Source of the DNA: an uncultured Bryobacterales bacterium
GTDB lineage: Bacteria; Acidobacteriota; Terriglobia; Bryobacterales; Bryobacteraceae
DNA: 7,798 bases
Assembly (NCBI GenBank): GCA_937859895.1
Contig: CALMAV010000218.1
Location: 1,031-8,828, forward strand
Direction of reading: 5' to 3'
Shown here one piece after another: positions 1 through 5,920 of the stretch. The notes under the pieces are model-generated. The model ran no database searches, was not told the DNA's origin, and saw only the letters and a program-made list of their open reading frames with translations. Within the stretch, counting starts at the first letter, position 1; each line of letters begins with the position of its first letter. Made by a program: the position numbers and the translations under genes.

Positions 1-32
1 CCCCTTATTCTACGGGGCACGACCGCAAATCT

Positions 33-118
33 CTATGGGAAACCACTCACCTTGATGCTGTCACCGTCCGTGAGAAACGTGCTGAAGCCTTCCTCGTCTG
101 TGCGCCGGATCTGCACGT
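33..118 (-). pseudogene. Diverged duplicate of the comEC 3' end (tail fragment)
   Basis: Read on the minus strand, this stretch aligns without gaps to the last 86 bases of comEC (322-407), with about 70 of 86 bases identical by eye. It encodes the same tail in the same frame: VQIRRTDEEGFSTFLTDGD here against VQIRRTDEQGLSTFLSDGD in comEC, and it also ends in a stop codon (TAG at 33-35; comEC uses TAA). The offset is a constant 289 bases. Similarity stops abruptly near 118, where GAGTCAGG repeats begin, so no start or catalytic domain is attached. The changes are largely conservative at protein level, which suggests descent from a working comEC end rather than random decay. It could be the remains of a tandem comEC paralogue, or a tail brought in or left behind by an element that inserted at the gene end. 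The homology is clear; its origin is inference. Confidence 0.8.
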
Positions 119-124
119 TCAGAG

Positions 125-152
125 GAGTCAGGGGAGAGTCAGGAGAGTCAGG
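125..152. repeat. Three short direct repeats, GAGTCAGG
   Basis: The octamer GAGTCAGG occurs at 125-132, 136-143 and 145-152, that is at 11- and 9-base steps, in a purine-rich strand. The third copy runs into the left arm of the inverted repeat that starts at 150. The block begins within a few bases of where the duplicated comEC tail ends. No function can be read from it; it probably belongs to the same composite repeat element as the hairpin and the 11-bp tandem array. Confidence 0.75.
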
Positions 153-228
153 GACAGACGGAGTAGATATCTGAACCGCATAAGCCTTTCACCTAGACCT
201 TATTCAGACATTTACTCCGTCTGTCCCT
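150..228. repeat. Long inverted repeat, REP/MITE-like palindrome
   Basis: The arms at 150-175 and 203-228 are reverse complements at 24 of 26 positions. The outer 16 bases (AGGGACAGACGGAGTA against TACTCCGTCTGTCCCT) match perfectly, and the 27-base centre is unpaired. As RNA or single-stranded DNA this would be a very stable hairpin. It lies outside any gene, just past the comEC stop codon, with direct repeats on both sides. Palindromes with a GGGACAGAC core resemble, from memory, dispersed REP-type repeats associated with Y1 (RAYT) transposases, but no transposase is present here and copy number cannot be judged from one window. It could also act as a bidirectional transcription-blocking or mRNA-stabilising structure for comEC. 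Confidence 0.8.
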
Positions 229-282
229 CCAGGGCCCCTCCAGGGCCCCTCCAGGGCTCTCCAGCCAGGGCCCCTCCAGGGC
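225..282. repeat. Tandem repeat of an 11-bp unit, CCCTCCAGGGC
   Basis: Exact copies of CCCTCCAGGGC lie at 225-235, 236-246, 247-257 and 272-282. A 14-base variant, TCTCCAGCCAGGGC, sits at 258-271 between the third and fourth exact copies. Each unit has CCCT/AGGG half-sites and unit junctions create GGGCCC, so the array can fold on itself in several registers. It overlaps the last bases of the right arm of the inverted repeat. The number of units is likely to vary between strains through slippage, which is inference. Confidence 0.85.
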
Positions 283-321
283 TGTATTTATCGACAGCTC
301 ACTTCAATGTTCAAAAAGCCC

Positions 322-2820
322 TTATCGGAAACTACTCACCTGAACGCTGTCTCCGTCACTAAGAAACGTACTCAGGCCTTGCTCGTCGGTGCGCCGAATC
401 TGCACGTGATGCTCATTCAGGCGGGCCAGTACGGACGGGTGCGGGTGGTGAAATTGATTCTTATAGCCGTCCGAAATGAAAGCAAACTGCGGCTGCAACT
501 GCGTCAAAAGATCTTCGCCGGAGGAGGTCTTGCTTCCGTGGTGTCCCACCTTCAAAAGTGTTACCTGCTGCAATTGAGCGGCGGCGACAAGCTCCTCTTC
601 CACGGGTAGTTCAGCATCGCCGGTCAGCAAAACGCTCCGCTTCCCGTAGCGGATCTCTAACACGAGAGAGTCATTATTCCCCGGCGCTTTCCCAGGAACA
701 TAATCAATAGAAGGAGCCAGAACGCGGACCGTTGCGCCTCCGAACGTAAGTGGCGTAGCCGCTCGTGTCAGAGGCCGAATTGCAACGTGGTCGGCTGCTG
801 CGTGTTGCTCGATGACGCTCCACTCCTCCGAACCCGGTTCGGCTCCGATCCAAAGTGCCTGGGGCCGAAAGTTATCGAGGATCGCTGCCAGACCACCCAT
901 GTGATCGGAGTGCCCGTGTGTCAAGACTGCGTAGTCCAGGTGGCGGATGCGCCGGCTCCAGAGGTAAGGCGAGACAACATCCTCGCCGATGTCCATCTGT
1001 GGTTTGCGCTTCATATTACCGAAACCGGGGAAGCCGCCTGCGTCTACCAGCATGGTCTTTCCATCCGGAAACCCAATAAAAATTGCGTCTCCCTGACCGA
1101 CGTCGATGGCCGTAACCTCCAAGCGATTCGGATGCAGCAGCGGAGGCCACGGTTGAATGCAAAGTGTCGCAAAAAGCAGCAGCGCACTGGCTAGCGGGAC
1201 AGCAACGTAACGTCGGGCATGTCGGATTGACCACGCGAGAACAAGCAGCGAAACGACAAAGCTGAGAGAGACTGCGAGGGGGATAGCTCCCATACGCCAG
1301 GACGGCTCAAACCGCACGTGCCAGGCAGCAATCGCTTCCGCAAGGCCGAGCAGCAACTTTGTCACAAGAGCCAACGGGTGCCACATGGTGAATAGGGCTG
1401 CGAACCCGGTAGGTATAACGAGAGACAGCACCGGGATGACCACAATGTTTGCCGATAGGCCAGTGATGGATAGGCGGTGAAAGTAGCTGACCATGGGAAG
1501 CGCCAGGCCGAACTGGACGCACGCCGAAACCAGTACCGCCTCGGTAATAAAGGCAGCAGTCTTGACCAGGATTGGGGTAGCGACATTTGTTGCCTGCTCA
1601 CTGAGGCCGGTCCAGATTCGAATGGTGGCGGCGAGCAGACGCAATTCGACACGCCACTGGGCAGCCCGTCCTTCTACCATTGGGTCGTACCCAGGTTGAT
1701 CAAAGCGCTTTACGGACGCTCGCAAAGGTTCGGTATACCGTTCCATCAAAGGCAGCGCGAATGCGGCAATAGCAGCAGCGGATAAAAAAGATAGCTGAAA
1801 GCTGGGATCGTAGAGTTCGTTGGGCGCAAACAGCAGGTAGACAAGGGCGATAGCGCCCAGAATGTTCAGCACGCGTGTTTTGCGAAACAGATAGCTGGCG
1901 ATAAGGAATAACGTGAAGCCTCCGGCCGCCCGGACCACGGGCGAACTAAGGCCGGAGATAAACGCGTACAGCCAGCAGGCGACAGTCGCCATGCACAAGG
2001 CTGGGAAGCGGCGAACGTGAAGAATCCGCAGCAGGAACAGCAATGTAAAGGCGAGGACTGAGACATGCTGCCCAGAAATGACGAGCGCGTGATAAGTACC
2101 GGTAATGCGAAAGTCACTAGTCCAGCGGCGCTCCACCCCGGAGGTTTCGCCCAGCAGAGTTGCCTGCAGTAGAGCCGCCGTATGTGGGTCCCCTGGATAC
2201 AAAGCCACCAGACGCGCTAACGCCCAAGTGCGAACGGCGAATAACCAGCCAATTGCACGCGACCCGCAGCGTTCCGGTAACACCCGCATGTCGCCAATGC
2301 TGGACACCGAGCCGGTCCAGTAGATCTTTTGATTAGCCAGATAGCCGGCATAGTCAAATGCATCTGGATTTCCGAAATTCCGGGGCGATCGGACCTTCGC
2401 TGCGACTTCAACTTGCTGCCCGTATTGCAGCGGCAATGTTTCGTTACCCTTTAAGTTGACCGAGATTCGGGCACCGGCATGGGGCGCGATGTCCAGTGTA
2501 AACTGCTCACGGTTTTGGGAGAAAACTGGCGGATTGACAACGCATCCGGTGAGAAGCGCAGCTTCGCCATCCCCTACCGAAAGTTCGGGCCTGTGAGTTT
2601 GCCGATGAAAGGCTTGAATTGCGACTCCGCAGGCCAGGAACAAGCAGAGGATCGCAGTAATCTTGACGGGCGCCGCTAGTCTAAACCGAATGCTCGCAAC
2701 CAACGCCAAACCTGTGAGGCCAGTGAACAGTAAGATCATCGCCATTGGCAGGGTGACGAGACTTCCAACTAAAATGCCGAGTGCCAAAATTGCAGCAGGA
2801 AGGAACAACGGCTCGCGCAT
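322..2820 (-). CDS. comEC: ComEC/Rec2 family DNA-uptake channel with C-terminal metallo-beta-lactamase domain
   Basis: This inner-membrane protein passes one strand of incoming DNA into the cytoplasm during natural transformation. At 832 residues from the ATG it is full length. The first 70 residues hold membrane segments, followed by a soluble DUF4131-type region (about 85-185). The multi-span competence domain covers about 215-560 and includes the hallmark stretch HALVISGQH (about 244-252). A metallo-beta-lactamase domain from about 565 carries AIDVGQGDA, the metal-binding HGHSDH (about 635-640), TGDAE (about 733) and GHHGS (about 759), so its proposed nuclease centre looks intact. The ATG at 2818-2820 is preferred; a TTG three codons upstream (2827-2829) is also in frame. 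Neither has a clear Shine-Dalgarno sequence. The gene stands alone, with no other competence gene in view. Its last 86 bases are repeated at 33-118. ComEC homologues occur in many bacteria not known to be transformable, so competence is not proven. Confidence 0.95.
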   Translation of the reverse strand: MREPLFLPAAILALGILVGSLVTLPMAMILLFTGLTGLALVASIRFRLAAPVKITAILCLFLACGVAIQAFHRQTHRPELSVGDGEAALLTGCVVNPPVFSQNREQFTLDIAPHAGARISVNLKGNETLPLQYGQQVEVAAKVRSPRNFGNPDAFDYAGYLANQKIYWTGSVSSIGDMRVLPERCGSRAIGWLFAVRTWALARLVALYPGDPHTAALLQATLLGETSGVERRWTSDFRITGTYHALVISGQHVSVLAFTLLFLLRILHVRRFPALCMATVACWLYAFISGLSSPVVRAAGGFTLFLIASYLFRKTRVLNILGAIALVYLLFAPNELYDPSFQLSFLSAAAIAAFALPLMERYTEPLRASVKRFDQPGYDPMVEGRAAQWRVELRLLAATIRIWTGLSEQATNVATPILVKTAAFITEAVLVSACVQFGLALPMVSYFHRLSITGLSANIVVIPVLSLVIPTGFAALFTMWHPLALVTKLLLGLAEAIAAWHVRFEPSWRMGAIPLAVSLSFVVSLLVLAWSIRHARRYVAVPLASALLLFATLCIQPWPPLLHPNRLEVTAIDVGQGDAIFIGFPDGKTMLVDAGGFPGFGNMKRKPQMDIGEDVVSPYLWSRRIRHLDYAVLTHGHSDHMGGLAAILDNFRPQALWIGAEPGSEEWSVIEQHAAADHVAIRPLTRAATPLTFGGATVRVLAPSIDYVPGKAPGNNDSLVLEIRYGKRSVLLTGDAELPVEEELVAAAQLQQVTLLKVGHHGSKTSSGEDLLTQLQPQFAFISDGYKNQFHHPHPSVLARLNEHHVQIRRTDEQGLSTFLSDGDSVQVSSFR

Positions 2821-2895
2821 TAGACACAAGTGCGTATTGAGAACCCTACTTCTCAGGCTAAAGACTAGGATTAAAGAATAGTCCGCCTTTCCCGC

Positions 2896-2924
2896 TTGAC
2901 ACTCGGTAAAATCTGCCGCATACT
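2896..2924 (+). promoter_or_regulatory. Predicted sigma-70-type promoter for a plus-strand RNA
   Basis: A perfect -35 hexamer, TTGACA (2896-2901), is followed after 17 bases by CATACT (2919-2924), a 4-of-6 match to TATAAT. Transcription would start near 2931 and run away from comEC, toward the terminator at 3038-3074. No plus-strand protein gene lies downstream. Spacing and the -35 box are good; the -10 box is moderate. Confidence 0.5.
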
Positions 2925-2930
2925 GAAAGA

Positions 2931-3074
2931 ACTTTAATCAATCTGCACCGTGAAGGCATTTTGCCCGCAGCTTGGTGACAAGTACGTTTAGTATTTTGTC
3001 TTCGGTCTTTAGACTTCTCCTCCAACCCAAACTCAATGGCTGACCGGGTACATTCTGGTCAGCCTTCTTTTTTT
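2931..3074 (+). ncRNA. Candidate small RNA between comEC and the rel-DUF971 operon
   Basis: A predicted promoter ending at 2924 and a strong intrinsic terminator ending at 3074 frame a transcript of about 144 bases. It runs against both neighbouring genes and has no convincing reading frame. Visible folds are a small GGCA-TTT-TGCC hairpin (2955-2965), a longer stem pairing 2977-2985 with 2991-3000 (loop GTTTA, one bulged T, one G-U pair), a tiny GTCTTTAGAC hairpin (3005-3014) and the terminator stem. Between the last two lies an apparently unpaired C-rich run, TTCTCCTCCAACCC (3015-3028). Its CTCCTCC is complementary to Shine-Dalgarno sequences, the kind of seed found in several trans-acting bacterial small RNAs. 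I do not recognise a known RNA family; 6S RNA, tmRNA, SRP and RNase P RNA do not fit. The 5' end is inferred and the 3' end is well supported. Confidence 0.5.
3038..3074 (+). terminator. Strong intrinsic terminator, plus-strand polarity
   Basis: A perfect 8-bp stem, GGCTGACC (3038-3045) with GGTCAGCC (3057-3064), has an 11-base loop. It is followed directly by TTCTTTTTTT (3065-3074). The T-tract is only on the plus strand. On the minus strand the stem is followed by ATTGAGTTTGGG, a poor U-tract, so it would be at best a weak terminator for the DUF971 gene ending at 3093. As both flanking genes are on the minus strand, the site implies a separate plus-strand transcript. Confidence 0.85.
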
Positions 3075-3092
3075 GTTGTCAGCTCTGACTTT

Positions 3093-3455
3093 CTACAGCT
3101 TCCGCTGACACTCCTCACACGGGCAAATTGCGCGCAAATGGTCAAACGAGTAAATTCCTGAATTGTGGCTATCGTTCCAGTAAATCCGAACCGCATAGCT
3201 TCCCACCGCTTCCACCGAATCCATCCGCAGCGCCGGCTTGAACATGGGAAAAAGTTCAGGTTTTGAGTAGCTGCTGCGCTGAGGCTCGGTTCCATGAGCT
3301 CCGGTGCACGTCGCGCAAGGGCACTCATCGCGAAGGTATGCGAGAGGATAGTCACTGTGGTGTCCGTCCCGCCAATCGATCTTGATTCCGGTCGATTTCG
3401 AAATGGCGATATGCTCCGGATCAGCAATCGCCTGCACATCAACTTCGTTTGTCAT
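3093..3455 (-). CDS. DUF971 (GBBH-like N-terminal domain) protein
   Basis: This 120-residue protein consists of almost nothing but one DUF971 domain (the family also called gamma-butyrobetaine hydroxylase-like N-terminal). Family signatures are IDWRDGHHSDYPLAYLR (about 26-42) and its partial echo YWNDSHNSGIYSFDHLR (about 92-108). Each is followed by a cysteine cluster: CPCATC (45-50) and CPCEEC (111-116). The cysteines and nearby histidines suggest metal (zinc) or iron-sulfur binding. In other proteins this domain is fused to Mrp/ApbC-type iron-sulfur carriers or to the oxygenase GBBH, but no such partner is present here, so the role is unknown. The ATG lies 2 bases after the rel stop codon with no separate Shine-Dalgarno sequence, so translation probably depends on ribosomes finishing rel. 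An overlapping frame in 3059-3442 is rejected because it lacks any family pattern. Confidence 0.92.
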   Translation of the reverse strand: MTNEVDVQAIADPEHIAISKSTGIKIDWRDGHHSDYPLAYLRDECPCATCTGAHGTEPQRSSYSKPELFPMFKPALRMDSVEAVGSYAVRIYWNDSHNSGIYSFDHLRAICPCEECQRKL

Positions 3456-3457
3456 AG

Positions 3458-5752
3458 TTAGTTTGTGAACAGGCGCTCAATGTCACGTACACCAGGTACC
3501 CTGCGAAAGGCATTGATCACGCGCTCCAGTTGCTTCTTATCTTTCACGTCCAGCAGTATGTCGACAATGGCGCTCTCATCTCGTCGGCTGTGGTCGCCAC
3601 GCGCTTCCAAGGTTCGGATGTTCGTGGATTCCGAGCTCAAAATCGACGTCAGCTGATGGAGAATGCCGGGCCGGTCGTCTGTGTAGATGATGATCTTCAC
3701 CGGTAAGGGGTCGCTTCCGCTCCTGGCCCACTCGACGTCGATCTTACGGTCAACCTCATACATTAGGCTCTGCACATTCGGGCAGAGGTGCGAATGCACG
3801 GCCACGCCTTTTCCGCGACTGATATACCCCACAATCTGCTCGCCGCGAATAGGATTACAGCACTTGGCACGGTAGACCAGCACGTCGTCAGCGCCTTTGA
3901 CATGAATGGTATTATCAGCGCCAAGTAATCCATTGGCTGGTGCTTGGGGTAAGCGCGGAGCAGGCGCGGGCTCGGCAGCCTCGGTCAGCGGCACTTCTTC
4001 GGGTGCGAGCTTCTGCAGCAGTTGTCGTGCGGATAACTTGCCGAATCCAAGCAGCGCATACAAATCTTCAGTCCTGCCCACGCCGTAATCTGAAGCAGCA
4101 GCATCCAGGTCCGCCTGCGAGATGCGTCCCAAACTCAAGCCCAGCCGCCGCGCTTCTTTCTCCAACGCCTTCTGGCCAATTTCGACAGCTTTGGCACGCT
4201 CCACAGCATTGATCACGTGCCGGATGCGGTTGCGCGCCCGTGATGTCTTCACCACTGCCAGCCAGTCGCGGCTTGGCATGTGTCCAGGCTGGGTCAGAAT
4301 CTCGACCACATCGCCATTTCTCAGCGGCGCCTTTAGTGGCCTGATGGATCCATTCACCCGTGCGCCGACGCAGGTGTGTCCCACATCGCTATGCACCGCG
4401 TAGGCAAAGTCAATCGGCGTCGCCTCGCGAGGCAGCACCATAACGCGCCCCTTTGGCGTGAATGTGTAGACCTCCTCCGAGTACAAATCCACTTTAAGCG
4501 TCGACATGAAGTCGCCTGAATCGCTCATCTCGCGCTGCCACTCGACCAACTGCCGCAGCCAGGCAATGCGCTGGTCGTCCCCGTGCGGGTTCTTACCGCC
4601 TTCTTTATACTTCCAATGCGCCGCAATGCCTTCTTCGGCGATTTTGTGCATCTCTTCGGTGCGAATCTGCACCTCGAATGCAGTGCCGCCCGGTCCAATC
4701 ACGGACGTATGCAGCGACTGATACAGGTTCGGCCGCGGCATGGCAATGAAGTCTTTGATGCGACCCGGTACTGGATGCCATTCGTTATGGATCACTCCCA
4801 GCGCCGCATAGCAATTCTTCACCGAATCAGTGATGATGCGAACCGCCAACACGTCGTACACCTGGTCGAGTGTGATGCGCTGCCGCTTCAACTTCTGATA
4901 TACCGAGTAAGCCCGCTTCACGCGTCCCTGCACCCGGGCCGGAACATCCTCCCGCGCCAGCTTCCCCTCAATATGACTACGGACTCCATCGAGCCACCGC
5001 TCATGCTCGGTTCGCTTGGATTCAATCTCGCGCGTCAGCTCTTCGGCTTCAGCTGGATGCAGCGTCTGAAACGCCAAATCTTCCAGCTCTCCTCGCACCT
5101 TACCCATGCCGAGCCGGTGCGCAATGGGAGCGTAAATTTCAATCGTCTCCTGCGCAATCGAAGCCTGTCGCTCCGGCGTCAGCGAGCCAATCGTCCGCAT
5201 GTTATGCAGCCGGTCTGCCAGTTTGACGATGATGACCCGAATGTCATCAGTCATCGCGAGCAGCATCTTGCGCAAGCTCTCCGCCTGCCGATCTTCTCGA
5301 TTTGCCAAGCTGATCTTACTCAGCTTCGTGACGCCATCCACGCACCGGGCCACATCAGCCCCGAACGCCTCGCGCAATTCCTCAGGCTTAGCCGCGGTAT
5401 CTTCTAACGTGTCATGCAGCAGCCCAGTCTGCAAACAGACCAGATCCATCTGCATGTCCGCCAGAATATGGGCCACATGCAGGGGATGCACAATATAGGG
5501 TTCGCCCGACTTGCGCTTTTGGGTGCGGTGATAAGAAGCCGATAAGCGATAGGCCCGTTCCAGTGCTTGCAGATCCTCTTTCGGACGCAGCGCTCTGACC
5601 TTGTCTTCTAAACTCCGATAGAGTTCCTCAACAAGGGGCGGATTGGCGACAGCAGGACCTATTAGAAGTTCTGACAAGGCTTCTCTTATTACATCCCAGT
5701 AGAGTTCGCAAAACGCGGAATGGAACCCGGATGCCTTTGTTGAAGGTAGCAA
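3458..5752 (-). CDS. rel: Bifunctional (p)ppGpp synthetase/hydrolase (RelA/SpoT family)
   Basis: This long RSH enzyme makes and degrades the stringent-response alarmone (p)ppGpp from ATP and GDP/GTP. The 764-residue product has all standard parts. The HD hydrolase domain contains VHP (H89), HDTLEDT (H113, D114) and KLADRLHN (D180). The synthetase domain (about 272-382) contains D300, RIKD (331-334), NLYQSLHT (Y344) and FEVQIRT (E360). The RIKD motif is the RxKD form typical of bifunctional enzymes, not the ExDD of synthesis-only RelA. TGS follows (about 423-485), then a helical region, a Pro/Ala-rich linker (about 588-607), the CC...HxxxC zinc-finger-like domain (631-657) and a C-terminal ACT domain (about 685-760). 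Both active sites look intact. The start is uncertain: TTG at 5752 has no upstream Shine-Dalgarno sequence and no in-frame ATG or GTG precedes it. Family-like sequence begins near SELLIGPAVANPPL, so a TTG at 5675-5677 is an alternative. It is the first gene of an operon with DUF971. Confidence 0.96.
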   Translation of the reverse strand: MLPSTKASGFHSAFCELYWDVIREALSELLIGPAVANPPLVEELYRSLEDKVRALRPKEDLQALERAYRLSASYHRTQKRKSGEPYIVHPLHVAHILADMQMDLVCLQTGLLHDTLEDTAAKPEELREAFGADVARCVDGVTKLSKISLANREDRQAESLRKMLLAMTDDIRVIIVKLADRLHNMRTIGSLTPERQASIAQETIEIYAPIAHRLGMGKVRGELEDLAFQTLHPAEAEELTREIESKRTEHERWLDGVRSHIEGKLAREDVPARVQGRVKRAYSVYQKLKRQRITLDQVYDVLAVRIITDSVKNCYAALGVIHNEWHPVPGRIKDFIAMPRPNLYQSLHTSVIGPGGTAFEVQIRTEEMHKIAEEGIAAHWKYKEGGKNPHGDDQRIAWLRQLVEWQREMSDSGDFMSTLKVDLYSEEVYTFTPKGRVMVLPREATPIDFAYAVHSDVGHTCVGARVNGSIRPLKAPLRNGDVVEILTQPGHMPSRDWLAVVKTSRARNRIRHVINAVERAKAVEIGQKALEKEARRLGLSLGRISQADLDAAASDYGVGRTEDLYALLGFGKLSARQLLQKLAPEEVPLTEAAEPAPAPRLPQAPANGLLGADNTIHVKGADDVLVYRAKCCNPIRGEQIVGYISRGKGVAVHSHLCPNVQSLMYEVDRKIDVEWARSGSDPLPVKIIIYTDDRPGILHQLTSILSSESTNIRTLEARGDHSRRDESAIVDILLDVKDKKQLERVINAFRRVPGVRDIERLFTN

Positions 5753-5868
5753 GATGAAAATCGAACTAGAAGGAGAGACTCACTGCTGCAGCCCTCGATT
5801 CAGGGTTCGTAACCAATCTTTCGGCGCATGACCTTGCAAAGGACCTGCGTATTTCCGATTGCGCCATG

Positions 5869-5874
5869 TATAAT
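5869..5874 (+). promoter_or_regulatory. Perfect -10 box upstream of the methyltransferase gene
   Basis: TATAAT at 5869-5874 lies 46 bases before the ATG at 5921 and is preceded directly by TG. No good -35 hexamer is found at 16-18 bases (the 17-base position reads TGCGTA), so an activator or a different sigma preference may be involved. The 168-base divergent region 5753-5920 must also hold the rel promoter; a TTGCAA at 5834-5839 could serve as its -35 on the minus strand, but no convincing -10 follows. Confidence 0.5.
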
Positions 5875-5920
5875 GCTGTTCTTTGCGTAGACCTGTTGGC
5901 GCTCATGGGAAAGGTGAATC

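Noticed and set aside
1..17. CCCC/GGGG mini-hairpin at the left edge, possibly a terminator after the comEC tail copy
   Set aside because: It is a 4-bp stem at the window boundary, and any T-tract would lie outside the sequence.
225..282. Possible CRISPR array
   Set aside because: The repeats are 11 bases long and directly adjacent, with no spacers and no cas genes.
281..298. Possible comEC terminator hairpin (GCTGT/ACAGC)
   Set aside because: The stem is only 5 bp and no T-tract follows on the minus strand; it is too weak to call.
307..609. A 100-codon plus-strand frame over the comEC 3' end
   Set aside because: It is antisense to the conserved metallo-beta-lactamase domain of ComEC and has no recognisable features.
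3036..3172. Short plus-strand reading frame starting at an ATG inside the terminator stem
   Set aside because: It has no ribosome-binding site, starts within the hairpin and continues antisense into the DUF971 gene.
3059..3442. A 127-codon minus-strand frame overlapping the DUF971 gene
   Set aside because: It overlaps nearly all of a protein with clear family motifs and runs through the terminator T-tract; its own translation is compositionally odd.
4583..5407. A 274-codon open frame on the plus strand
   Set aside because: It lies wholly antisense to the rel coding sequence, whose domains are unambiguous. The translation shows no domain pattern, and the openness is a by-product of codon bias.
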